A stretch of 64,000 nt of DNA. Source: Brumimicrobium sp040882265 (GTDB lineage: Bacteria > Bacteroidota > Bacteroidia > Flavobacteriales_D > Crocinitomicaceae). Where the stretch lies: the NCBI GenBank assembly GCA_040882265.1, contig JBBEBO010000155.1, positions 17,703 to 81,702 of the forward strand. Reading direction: 5' to 3'. Shown here in pieces: positions 10,001-17,477 of the stretch (positions are counted from its first letter, which is position 1; every line of letters starts with the position of its first letter). The notes under the pieces were generated by a model. That model saw nothing but the letters and a program-made list of their open reading frames with translations, had not been told where the DNA came from and searched no databases. The translations under genes were made by a program, and so were the position numbers.

Positions 10001-10734
10001 TCACCTTCGTATTTGCTATTTAAATCCAGTTTGATTGAGTCCATTAACTCGACAAATCTTACGTTTTTATCTGTTTCTGTTCCTGGAAACTTTGGTGTAA
10101 TAAAAAGTAGTATGGTTGATCCATCCTGAGTAGTTATGAAGCCGTTTTTCAGGTCAAAATCTTTTGTTACACCGAGTGATTTTAATTTGTTTAAACCAAT
10201 AAACGAGAATCCAAGAGGATCGTTGAGAATAAACTTTTTAGCAACAATTCCAGTCGGAGAAATTAAAGTGTTATAGCTTTTTTGTATTGCACTTTCAATG
10301 CTGTCTTTTTCTATTTTGTTGGCAATCGTTTTATAGTCTTTTTCATCTAAAAATAAAGGCAGGTTGTCATAAACAAATTCAAAAGTTTCATCTATTTGAT
10401 CGTTGTCAAATCCTCCTTGAATTTCAGCTATGTACTTGTCGCAAATGGATAAAGTGTCTAAAAATTCAGTAGCGGCTTCTGGAAGTTTTTCTTTAGCATC
10501 ATCATTTTTAGCTTCAATGATAACAGTAACCTTGTCGGAAAAATTTAATTGTTGAAGTACTTTTGCTGTAAGATCATTTTTATCTCCTTTCGGGATAATG
10601 CGGGTAATATCTTCTTCAAAATTTATTTTAGTAGCAAGAAAGAGGCAACCGCTCATAATGAATAAGACTGCCAAAGTGAAAACCAATTTATGTTTGGCGA
10701 TTGAGTTGTAGATATTTGTAAATTGGTTTTCCAT
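7060..10734 (-). CDS. MMPL/RND-type exporter fused to a PlsC-like acyltransferase
   Basis: The 1224-residue protein has three parts. Residues 1 to about 830 form an MMPL/RND permease: one N-terminal helix, a periplasmic loop, a five- to six-helix bundle (about 268-412), a second loop and a second bundle (about 665-800). Residues about 870-1045 form a lysophospholipid acyltransferase domain with NHSSFLD (H-x4-D, His near 894) and FPEGTRS (near 961). Residues about 1045-1224 are a further domain with a nucleotide-binding-like pattern (KIVRLGNDYGIWDLIL) that I cannot name with certainty; a degenerate methyltransferase-like fold is possible. MMPL proteins move lipids across the inner membrane. 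The fusion suggests that acyl transfer and export of the pigment are linked. It lies 3 bp after the glycosyltransferase gene. Confidence 0.85.
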   Translation of the reverse strand: MENQFTNIYNSIAKHKLVFTLAVLFIMSGCLFLATKINFEEDITRIIPKGDKNDLTAKVLQQLNFSDKVTVIIEAKNDDAKEKLPEAATEFLDTLSICDKYIAEIQGGFDNDQIDETFEFVYDNLPLFLDEKDYKTIANKIEKDSIESAIQKSYNTLISPTGIVAKKFILNDPLGFSFIGLNKLKSLGVTKDFDLKNGFITTQDGSTILLFITPKFPGTETDKNVRFVELMDSIKLDLNSKYEGDLNFSYFGSPFIAVANAQQIKSDIQSTVLISIGVLMLILILFYRRIYVPLILFIPAICGGLVSLMVMYFLKDSISAISISIGAVLLGITIDYSLHIITHYRENTDIKTLYKHITKPILTSSFTTAVAFLCLVFVNSEVLQDLGVFASISVIVSAIASLLIIPHLYKPKGEERKNLIDKFSGYAFHKNKILFGICIVAVIFGAFTFSKVSFNNNIADLNFVPEPIKKAESKLENIGSIGSKSIYLAVYGENIDEVVEKNSVLENKLQSLKQENTINEYSSLGGVVLSKEKQLQKIQKWNSFWENNSIDSVVKTVNNSSQNIGFNPNAFSKMSTLLNKDYEPITIKEYQEFNTLFLDEFLTEKNKFFTFSSLVKIDEEKRTKVIDALSQEDVIVIDRKHLNEQFLGQLRDDFGSLINYSFIAVFLILFVFFRRIELALMSMIPIVLTGLVTAGAMYLLDLELNIFSTIVTTLILGLGIDFSIFMTSGLQHRYSTGQKVLTTYRTSIVLAVITTVLALGALIFAKHPALKSISVVSLIGIFSAVTITFVFYPKIFELFIEKRPKKGKSPITLRLFLTAIASFFYYGFGGVLYSLFGIIFMAIVPVKKEVKEKWYRKVIAKFLKSVMHSNYGIKKEVRNPYNEEFKEPAIVIPNHSSFLDTLSMGMIKMRFIFLVNDWVYNSPIFGKAVQLAGYYPVSSGIEGGEEKLIKMIEKGYNLIIFPEGTRSKTGDIGRFHKGAFHLAKKYNIDIVPLYIHGNGDLLPKGDFIIFDGKQTIEVGKRIKFNSEKDLGDVKAITKKISIDYKNKFKEIRYREEGVDYFKHKIYLNFLYKNNEIVKGSKLEFQANKTIYHTLNKFIPSEAKIVRLGNDYGIWDLILVFQEAKRKVFSYILDKELRNIAKQSYLLKQRKIHYSNNISELKGDVLLITTICSSEVLKSIVSNNSFHQIIIMKNVQNSNDLFKFGYKVLNEDTNFVILNKPEIGK

Positions 10735-10737
10735 TTT

Positions 10738-11889
10738 TTATTTGCGTTGGGTTTTTAAAATTAAAAAATAACTAAGAACCCAAACTGATATTGCTGCAAT
10801 TATTGCTAAAATAAAACTCCCAACAATATACTCTAATAAATGATTTTTAAAAGAAACTACTGTACTTACTTCCTCCTGAGAAACAGTGTTATTCATAACT
10901 AAACCACCAATATTTAATGAAGTTATTACAATTATTGGAATCATAGGGGGAATGCTGATGTTTGACCCAGCAAAAGCCAAAAGTTTGTTTAAGCGAAATG
11001 AAATAGCTAGAAATAAGACAACTATCGTTTGTAGTCCCCAAATCGGAATAATGCCTATAAAAACCCCAAGGGCTAAAGAAGTTGACTTAACTTTTGGACT
11101 GTCATTGCTTCCGATTACGTCTTCTATAATAAATTCACGGAGACTTTTTTTTTTGAATTTCAAAATAAAGTCACGCGGTTTTATGTAAAAAATTGCAACA
11201 AGCACTAAAAAGGTATTTAAAACACTAATTCTACTAAAGTCCTTAAAAGGTCTAAAGTGAGAAACTCTTTCTTCAGGGTCGTATTTTATTTGAATAGGTA
11301 TGTTTACTACAGGGATACCATTCCAAGCAGAACGAACAATAGATTCTATTTCAAACTCAAACTTTTTGGTAAACCATTTTTTTGGCATTTTATGAATAGG
11401 ATACAATCGAAACCCAGATTGAGTATCTGTTAAACGAATCCCAGTTTCAAACCAAAACCAAAAATTAGAAAACTTATTTCCAAAACTACTTTTTTGAGGG
11501 ACGCCCTCTTGTTGCATGTTTCTAGCGCCAATTACAATTGTATCAACAGTGCTTTTCTCTAAATATTCTAGAAATATTGAAATATCTTCTGGATAATGCT
11601 GACCGTCTGAATCAATTGTGATTGCATGCTTATAACCAATTTCTAATGCTTTTTCAAAACCTTTTCTTAAAGCATAGCCTTTTCCTACGTTTTTTTCAAA
11701 ATGAATCTGAGTGATGTTTTTGTATGGCTCTAGGATTTTTTTTGTTGAATCTGTTGAACCATCATTTACTATGATTACATGATCTGTAATATCTAAAACC
11801 CCATCAATAACTCGTTTCAGTGTGTTCTCATTGTTATAGGTGGGTATAACAACACAATATTCAAGATTATTGACTTTGTCGTCCAACAT
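10738..11889 (-). CDS. GT2 glycosyltransferase fused to a DUF2062 membrane domain
   Basis: The 383-residue protein has a GT-A domain with VVIPTYNNENTL (13-24), IIVNDGSTDST (39-49) and the metal-binding DSDGQH (93-98), like dolichyl-phosphate mannose synthase-type family 2 transferases. From about residue 250 a DUF2062 domain follows (LALGVFIGIIPIWGLQT), with three or four membrane helices to the C-terminus. Fusions of this kind are common in Bacteroidetes aryl-polyene and flexirubin loci. Whether a sugar is really transferred to the pigment is unknown. It sits in the minus-strand operon 1 bp after the small exported protein gene and 3 bp before the MMPL gene. Confidence 0.85.
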   Translation of the reverse strand: MLDDKVNNLEYCVVIPTYNNENTLKRVIDGVLDITDHVIIVNDGSTDSTKKILEPYKNITQIHFEKNVGKGYALRKGFEKALEIGYKHAITIDSDGQHYPEDISIFLEYLEKSTVDTIVIGARNMQQEGVPQKSSFGNKFSNFWFWFETGIRLTDTQSGFRLYPIHKMPKKWFTKKFEFEIESIVRSAWNGIPVVNIPIQIKYDPEERVSHFRPFKDFSRISVLNTFLVLVAIFYIKPRDFILKFKKKSLREFIIEDVIGSNDSPKVKSTSLALGVFIGIIPIWGLQTIVVLFLAISFRLNKLLAFAGSNISIPPMIPIIVITSLNIGGLVMNNTVSQEEVSTVVSFKNHLLEYIVGSFILAIIAAISVWVLSYFLILKTQRK

Positions 11890-11890
11890 G

Positions 11891-12376
11891 TTAGTTCTTT
11901 AACTCGTTTTTCTGTTCAGGGGTAAAGTTATCAGAAGAATCGATATAATCTAGAATCATAGTTTTGACATTTTCTGAAGAACGCACAAAGTTATCCATAA
12001 TGAATGATACATCGTCATCGATATTATCATTATACCCTAAAAATCCTGGAGTTTGTTCTTGAATAACTAATCGAATAAATCGAATTTCAATATCGTCTGA
12101 ATCAATTTCAATCGCTTCTTCTAATCTGGATGTGCCAGTTTTAAAATGGCTTAATTTATCTGCTTTGCTATCTAAAAACTTAGAGTAGATGACTTCTCCA
12201 GCACCGTCATAAGCAAGAACCAAAGGGCTGTTATCATCAATTGACTGAACCATATTGTAAAAATTGGTTGCACTTGTTTCGTTACTACTAGCTTCTTTGA
12301 AAGAAAGTCTTATTTCATTTAGTTCTTTTTGAGAAACTGAGGCAAATACAAAAAGAAGTATAAGTAAACTCTTCAT
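11891..12376 (-). CDS. Small exported protein of the pigment operon, unknown function
   Basis: The 161-residue protein has a short secretion signal (MKSLLILLFVFASVSQ). The mature region is acidic and mostly helical, with a stretch around residues 85-105 (LEEAIEIDSDDIEIRFIRL) and the later EQTPGFLGYNDNI, which has the look of a conserved motif. No catalytic residues are recognisable. Its position between the dehydratase-like and glycosyltransferase genes, with gaps of 3 bp and 1 bp, makes it a genuine operon member. A helper role in the periplasm is the most that can be inferred. Confidence 0.65.
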   Translation of the reverse strand: MKSLLILLFVFASVSQKELNEIRLSFKEASSNETSATNFYNMVQSIDDNSPLVLAYDGAGEVIYSKFLDSKADKLSHFKTGTSRLEEAIEIDSDDIEIRFIRLVIQEQTPGFLGYNDNIDDDVSFIMDNFVRSSENVKTMILDYIDSSDNFTPEQKNELKN

Positions 12377-12379
12377 AAC

Positions 12380-12754
12380 TTAAATTTTTTGATATATAAC
12401 ACTCATTTTAAGCGCTACTGTGTCATCGAAATATGTAATGTTCTTAACATGTATCGTGCCATCTTCATTTTCTTTATATTCAAGATATAATTTTAAATCA
12501 GAGTTGTTATTTGGGTTGATTACAGCCATAAACTTGATGTTGTTAGAGCTCTGCATCCTCAAATTTGTATTGAGAATCTTAGAAGACAACTCCTTCACAA
12601 TTTGAACCATACACACACCTGGTGTTATTGGATTATTTGGGAAATGACCTTTAAAGATATCGTGATCTTTATTCAAATGAATATAAGCATTATACTTATT
12701 TTCATCCTGATTCTCAATTTTTGATATTTCGTAAAATTCTTTTAAAAGCATCAA
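12380..12754 (-). CDS. FabZ/ApeI-like hotdog-fold 3-hydroxyacyl-ACP dehydratase homologue
   Basis: The 124-residue protein fits one hotdog domain. The motif GHFPNNPITPGV (36-47) is the FabZ-type signature, with His37 at the catalytic position. In FabZ the second catalytic residue, a glutamate, stands seven residues after the central PG; here the gap-free alignment puts Gln51 there (GVCMVQIV). The protein should dehydrate the 3-hydroxyacyl intermediate in each polyene elongation cycle, but the missing acid makes normal activity uncertain. ATG at 12754 and ATG at 12751 are both possible starts. It sits 30 bp downstream of the halogenase-like gene. Confidence 0.8.
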   Translation of the reverse strand: MMLLKEFYEISKIENQDENKYNAYIHLNKDHDIFKGHFPNNPITPGVCMVQIVKELSSKILNTNLRMQSSNNIKFMAVINPNNNSDLKLYLEYKENEDGTIHVKNITYFDDTVALKMSVIYQKI

Positions 12755-12784
12755 TTTTTCAATAAAATTATTAAATGATGAGGT

Positions 12785-14014
12785 TTACATGTCAATTGTG
12801 TAAGCCATATTTCTAATTACTCTGTCGTGCTTTCTGACAAATGGGTTAGATTCGTCCCAAACATAACCTGCTAAAACCGCACATATTTTACTTTTCACAT
12901 CTGGATTTGATGGCTCGAAGAAAAATAACTTCTGTAGATTTCCTGTGTACCATTCCTTTACATAAGTTGAGAAAACAGCAACCCCTCTTTTCATGTATTC
13001 TGCATATTCCTTCTCCCAATCAACAGTTTCTCCGTTAAATTGTTTAGTAATTAATTTAGCAGATAAAATACCCGACTCAGTTGCAAAAGCTACGCCTGAT
13101 GAAAAGACTGGGTCTAGAAACTCTGAACTGTTGCCAGTTAGCACATACCCATCACCATACATTTTTTTTACAGAGCATGAATAATTTTTTAGCATAACAG
13201 CATCAAATAAAAAGTCTACACTTCCAAATCTTTCTTTGTAAAAATCTGAAGAATTAAGAACTTTTCTAAGCGCTTCATTAGCATCATTAGATGGGGATAA
13301 GGCTTCGATATATTCAGTCGGGCCAACAACTCCTAAACTTGTAACTCCATTTGAAAAAGGGATTACCCATAACCAAACCTGTGTCTCTATAATGTCGAAC
13401 GTAATTAGCGTTGCGTCTTTACTTTCTGGACGATTAACATCTTTTACGTGTGTAAAAATAGACGAATGACCTGCTAATGATGATGGTGTGTCTAGATCTA
13501 ATAGTTTCGGTAAAACCCTTCCAAACCCACTAGAGTCAATTATGAATTTGGCTTTAATCTCTTTTTTATTTCCGTTAACATCTCTAATTGTAGAAGTTGA
13601 ATTACTGCCATCAAACTTCACATCAATCATTTCAGATTGAAATTCAATATTTACACCCTGTCTTTGAACTTCATCTGCAACAACTTTGTCGAATTCAGCT
13701 CTAGGCACTTGCCATGTCCAATCCCAGCCGGCACCGTATTTCTTACTGAAGTCAAAAATACATTTTTGTTCACCGCGAATAAATCGGGCACCCCACTTTC
13801 TTTCAAATCCCACTTTTTGTATAGCAGGGATTAACCCCACCTCATCAAAGTGATCCATTACTCTTGGTATAAAACTCTCACCGACAACTGGTCTAGGAAA
13901 TTTTGCTTTTTCCACAACTTTTACGTTAATGCCTTGCTGGTTAAGGTAAGCTGAGGAAACACATCCTGAGGGTCCAGCACCAATTACAAGAACATCAACT
14001 TCTTCTTTTATCAT
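12785..14014 (-). CDS. Flavin-dependent halogenase-like FAD oxidoreductase
   Basis: The 409-residue flavoprotein is the first gene of the minus-strand operon. It has the FAD-binding GAGPSG (12-17), the motif GESFIPR (45-51), a lysine in RKWGARF (K73) at about the place of the essential lysine of flavin-dependent halogenases, the signature WxWxIP as WLWVIP (214-219), and EFLDPVFSSGV near residue 300. These are hallmarks of the tryptophan/phenol halogenase superfamily. Some flexirubins are ring-chlorinated, so chlorination of the aryl ring is a reasonable guess. Related non-halogenating monooxygenases share the FAD motifs, but not usually the WxWxIP signature. Confidence 0.75.
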   Translation of the reverse strand: MIKEEVDVLVIGAGPSGCVSSAYLNQQGINVKVVEKAKFPRPVVGESFIPRVMDHFDEVGLIPAIQKVGFERKWGARFIRGEQKCIFDFSKKYGAGWDWTWQVPRAEFDKVVADEVQRQGVNIEFQSEMIDVKFDGSNSTSTIRDVNGNKKEIKAKFIIDSSGFGRVLPKLLDLDTPSSLAGHSSIFTHVKDVNRPESKDATLITFDIIETQVWLWVIPFSNGVTSLGVVGPTEYIEALSPSNDANEALRKVLNSSDFYKERFGSVDFLFDAVMLKNYSCSVKKMYGDGYVLTGNSSEFLDPVFSSGVAFATESGILSAKLITKQFNGETVDWEKEYAEYMKRGVAVFSTYVKEWYTGNLQKLFFFEPSNPDVKSKICAVLAGYVWDESNPFVRKHDRVIRNMAYTIDM

Positions 14015-14040
14015 TTCCTCTTGAAAAAAACATTATTATA

Positions 14041-14071
14041 TTTGCATACTAATTGCTAACGAATACTTTTG
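14041..14071 (+). promoter_or_regulatory. Putative Bacteroidetes-type promoter for the ammonia-lyase operon
   Basis: TTTG at 14041-14044 is followed after 19 bp by TACTTTTG (14064-14071), matching the Bacteroidetes -33/-7 consensus TTTG / TAnnTTTG with ordinary spacing. Transcription would start near 14078, about 12 bp before the ATG at 14090. AT-rich sequence makes chance matches possible. Confidence 0.5.
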
Positions 14072-14076
14072 CCCAA

Positions 14077-14107
14077 CAAATTTATGTAAATGATTGTTTT
14101 AAACAAA
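14077..14107 (-). promoter_or_regulatory. Putative Bacteroidetes-type promoter for the halogenase-led operon
   Basis: Read on the minus strand, TTTG (14107-14104) is followed after 19 bp by TAAATTTG (14084-14077). The predicted start near 14070 lies about 55 bp upstream of the ATG at 14014. The -33 element falls inside the first codons of the divergent ammonia-lyase gene, so the two promoters overlap back to back. Confidence 0.45.
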
Positions 14108-15613
14108 TTTTTGAGTATTAAAGATTTTATTAATCTCGTCAAGGAAACTTCACCATTTGAGATTCACAAATCTGTACAAAGTGAGACTGAAAAAAGTTTT
14201 GAATTTTTAAAGAAATTTTCTCAGGATAAAATAATTTACGGCGTCAACACAGGTTTTGGACCAATGGCTCAATATCGTGTTTCTGAAGAAGACCGAATTC
14301 AGTTACAGTATAATTTGATTCGAAGTCACTCCACTGGTGTTGGAAAAATGTTGTCGACTAGTTTTGTTAGGGCTGCAATGTTAGCTCGACTCAACTCACT
14401 TATGAAAGCCAAATCTGGGGTTCATCCAAGTGTATTTGAAGTACTAACTAAGTTGCTCAACAAAGAAATCTATCCAGTAATTTTCGAACATGGTGGTGTT
14501 GGAGCAAGTGGTGATCTTGTTCAGTTAGCACATATTGCATTGGTGCTTATTGGAGAAGGAGAAGTGATTTATAAAGGAGAACGAAGAAATACGAAGGAAG
14601 TTTTTGAAAAAGAAAACATTACTCCGATCAAAGTTACTTTGCGTGAAGGTTTGGCATTGATGAATGGCACTTCTGTAATGACAGGGATAGGAATAATTAA
14701 TTATTCAAAAGCCAATAAATTAGTTGACTGGTCACTAAAATGTTCGTCGATGATTAATGAGCTCGTTGAAGCTTATGATGATCATTTTTCACAGGAATTA
14801 AACGAAGTTAAGTTGCACGCTGGACAGGCTCATGTGGCAGAAAAAATGCGTGTCCATTTAAAAGATAGCAAGCTGACAAGAAAAAGGGAACAACATTTGT
14901 ACTCGGGGAAGGTCAACGATTCTATATTTAAGGAAAAGGTGCAAGAATATTACTCCATAAGGTGTGTTCCTCAAATTTTGGGGCCAATTTACGATACTGT
15001 TTTACAAGTAGGTAAAGTCTTGGAGGACGAGTTGAATTCTGCAAATGACAATCCGATTATTGATAGTGAAAGAGAACAAGTTTATCATGGAGGAAACTTT
15101 CATGGAGATTATATTTCATTAGAAATGGATAAATTGAAACTTGTTGTTACAAAGTTGACAATGTTAGCTGAAAGACAGCTGAATTTTTTGCTAAATAGTA
15201 AAATAAATGGTATACTACCTCCTTTTGTAAATAGAGGGGTTTTAGGTTTAAACTATGGTGTTCAGGGAGCACAGTTTACAGCAACTTCAACAACAGCAGA
15301 GAGTCAAATGTTATCAAACTCAATGTACGTTCACAGCATACCTTGTAACAATGACAATCAGGACATTGTTAGTATGGGAACGAATGCGGCTCAAATTACA
15401 GATAAAGTAATTGAAAATGCTTTTGAAGTAATAAGCATTGAATTGATCACAATTGTACAAGCAATTGGGCATTTAGGAGTTAATGACAAGCTGTCTTCTG
15501 AAAGTAAAATTATTTTTGATAAATTAAATTCATTTATTCCTGATATTGTTGAAGATAAACCATTATATTCGATGATAGAAGAAACAAAACAATTTTTAAT
15601 TAAAAACGATTAG
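14090..15613 (+). CDS. Aromatic amino acid ammonia-lyase (HAL/TAL/PAL family), probably tyrosine ammonia-lyase
   Basis: The 507-residue enzyme has the complete family equipment: the catalytic loop tyrosine in IYGVNTGFGP (Y50), and the Ala139-Ser140-Gly141 triad in GGVGASGDLVQLAH, which cyclises to the MIO cofactor. It would eliminate ammonia from an aromatic amino acid. The substrate-selectivity pair is Ser79-His80 (NLIRSHSTG), which resembles histidine ammonia-lyases rather than the His-Leu of Rhodobacter tyrosine ammonia-lyase, so the motif alone does not settle the substrate. The setting among polyene genes, without hutU/hutI, argues for tyrosine and production of the 4-hydroxycinnamate starter. 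It leads the plus-strand operon, 2 bp before the WG-repeat gene. Confidence 0.85.
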   Translation: MIVLNKFLSIKDFINLVKETSPFEIHKSVQSETEKSFEFLKKFSQDKIIYGVNTGFGPMAQYRVSEEDRIQLQYNLIRSHSTGVGKMLSTSFVRAAMLARLNSLMKAKSGVHPSVFEVLTKLLNKEIYPVIFEHGGVGASGDLVQLAHIALVLIGEGEVIYKGERRNTKEVFEKENITPIKVTLREGLALMNGTSVMTGIGIINYSKANKLVDWSLKCSSMINELVEAYDDHFSQELNEVKLHAGQAHVAEKMRVHLKDSKLTRKREQHLYSGKVNDSIFKEKVQEYYSIRCVPQILGPIYDTVLQVGKVLEDELNSANDNPIIDSEREQVYHGGNFHGDYISLEMDKLKLVVTKLTMLAERQLNFLLNSKINGILPPFVNRGVLGLNYGVQGAQFTATSTTAESQMLSNSMYVHSIPCNNDNQDIVSMGTNAAQITDKVIENAFEVISIELITIVQAIGHLGVNDKLSSESKIIFDKLNSFIPDIVEDKPLYSMIEETKQFLIKND

Positions 15614-15615
15614 TT

Positions 15616-16728
15616 ATGAAAACAATTTTAGCGATTTTATTGGTGGGGGTTACTTTCATCACAAGTGCACAAGATTTAGCATTAGCTAGGTTAGATGGAA
15701 AATTTGGTTATATAAATCGAGAAGGTGAAATGGTTATTGATAATATATATGACCACGCTGGAAGCTTTAGCGATGATTTAGCCGCAGTTTTTAAAGATGA
15801 TAAATGGGGGTTCATAAGTAGAGATGGCGAGTGGAAGATTGCTCCAACATTTGACAAAGTTAAAAGATTCGATAGCGGGATTGCTGTTGTATTAAAAGGA
15901 GATGAGTGGATTTATATCGATAAAGAAGGCAACCAAATTAATGATTTTCCTCAAACGGATAAATTATACGATTTTGTTGAAGGGAGAGCAATTATTAGAC
16001 GCGGAGATAATGTAGGTATTATTGACAATAAAGGAAAAGTAATTGTGGAGCCAGAATTTCAAGAGATTAAAGATTATAAAGATGGTTGTGCAAAAGCTAA
16101 AAAGTTTGACCGTTGGGGATATCTAGATGAATCTGGTGAAACAATGATTGATTTCGATTATGATGATGTTGGCGAATGTGTAAATGGTTTAACATGGGCG
16201 AAAAAAGGCGAAAAATTTGGGATTGTTAAAAACAATTCATTTAAACAAGTTGAAGGTATTGAAGCAATTTGGGACTTTAATGAAGAGGGTATTGCTTACG
16301 CACAAAAAGATGACCTTGTTGGATATATTAACGCTGATGGAGAGTGGATAATTAAACCTCAATATCAAAAAGCAAGAGCTTTTGTGAATGGAATTGCTCC
16401 GGTTCTTGTTAAAAAAGAATGGGGTTATATTGACCTAGAAGGCAATTGGGTTGTAGAGCCTAGATATAAAGATGCTGAAGTATTTAGCGAAGGAGGACGT
16501 GCACCAGTGAAGATTAAAAGCTGGGGTTTTATAGATGAATCTGGTAAGTTAGTTATTCCTGCAGACTATGAGATTACTGCTGGGGGCTTTAATATGTTCA
16601 AGTTTGAAGAAAAAGGATTCATCAATGGTCTGTCAAGAGTGAAAACTAGAAAAGGTTGGGCTTATTTAAATCCTGAAGGCGAAGTGTTAGGTGACCAATG
16701 GTACCAAAATTTAGAACTATTTAAATAA
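15616..16728 (+). CDS. Exported WG-repeat protein inside the pigment operon
   Basis: The 370-residue protein has a signal peptide (MKTILAILLVGVTFITSAQ) and then consists almost wholly of WG repeats (KWGFISRDGEWKIAPTF, RWGYLDESGETMIDFDY, EWGYIDLEGNWVVEPRY and others), each about 45 residues. Beta-propeller or solenoid-like WG proteins usually bind partners rather than catalyse. It lies 2 bp after the ammonia-lyase gene and 14 bp before fabG, so it is embedded in the biosynthetic operon although it has no obvious enzymatic part. A scaffold or envelope-anchoring function for pigment assembly is a guess. Confidence 0.8.
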   Translation: MKTILAILLVGVTFITSAQDLALARLDGKFGYINREGEMVIDNIYDHAGSFSDDLAAVFKDDKWGFISRDGEWKIAPTFDKVKRFDSGIAVVLKGDEWIYIDKEGNQINDFPQTDKLYDFVEGRAIIRRGDNVGIIDNKGKVIVEPEFQEIKDYKDGCAKAKKFDRWGYLDESGETMIDFDYDDVGECVNGLTWAKKGEKFGIVKNNSFKQVEGIEAIWDFNEEGIAYAQKDDLVGYINADGEWIIKPQYQKARAFVNGIAPVLVKKEWGYIDLEGNWVVEPRYKDAEVFSEGGRAPVKIKSWGFIDESGKLVIPADYEITAGGFNMFKFEEKGFINGLSRVKTRKGWAYLNPEGEVLGDQWYQNLELFK

Positions 16729-16742
16729 AACAACAGATAATA

Positions 16743-17474
16743 ATGAAATGTGCCTTAGTTACAGGAGGATCTAGAGGAATCGGAAGTGCTATTTGCGAAA
16801 CATTAGCAAAAAACACAGATTATCATATTCTTATAAATTATAATTCGAATAAAAAAGCGGCTGAAGATACGCTCAAAGCCGTTAGAAGTCATGGATCAGA
16901 TGGCGAAATAATTTCTTTTAATGTTGGTGATAAAAATGCAGTAGATAATGCACTTAATAAATGGCAGGAGGACAACCCCGATGCATTGATTGAAGTGCTT
17001 GTAAACAATGCTGGAATCAATAAAGACGGATTGTTTATGTGGATGAAAGAAGAGGATTGGGCAAGTGTTATTAACACAAGTCTTAATGGATTTTTCAATG
17101 TTTCACAATTTGTAATTCAAAAAATGTTGCGAAAAAGATACGGAAGAATTATAAATATGGTTTCTGTTTCTGGTGTAAAAGGTACACCTGGTCAAACGAA
17201 TTACTCTGCTGCAAAAGGTGCTGTTGTAGCTGCTACAAAAGCTTTGGCTCAGGAAGTTGCTAAAAGAAATATTACAGTAAACGCAGTTGCACCAGGTTTT
17301 ATTAAAACAGACATGACTAGTGAATTAAACCAAGAAGAACTGGTGAAATTAGTACCGGCGAACAGATTTGGAGAAGATTGGGAGGTCGCTGAACTTGTAA
17401 ATTTTTTGGCATCTAAAAATGCTTCTTATATTACAGGTGAGATTATAAATATTAATGGAGGTATTTATTCGTAA
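16743..17474 (+). CDS. fabG: 3-oxoacyl-ACP reductase (FabG-like SDR)
   Basis: The 243-residue short-chain dehydrogenase has the cofactor loop TGGSRGIG (7-14), NNAG (88-91), and the catalytic Ser141, Tyr154 and Lys158 (INMVSVSG and NYSAAKG). Length and motifs fit FabG, which reduces 3-oxoacyl-ACP with NADPH. In this operon it should act on the growing aryl-polyene chain rather than in bulk fatty acid synthesis. It follows the WG-repeat gene by 14 bp and lies 3 bp before the ketosynthase gene. Confidence 0.9.
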   Translation: MKCALVTGGSRGIGSAICETLAKNTDYHILINYNSNKKAAEDTLKAVRSHGSDGEIISFNVGDKNAVDNALNKWQEDNPDALIEVLVNNAGINKDGLFMWMKEEDWASVINTSLNGFFNVSQFVIQKMLRKRYGRIINMVSVSGVKGTPGQTNYSAAKGAVVAATKALAQEVAKRNITVNAVAPGFIKTDMTSELNQEELVKLVPANRFGEDWEVAELVNFLASKNASYITGEIININGGIYS

Positions 17475-17477
17475 TTT

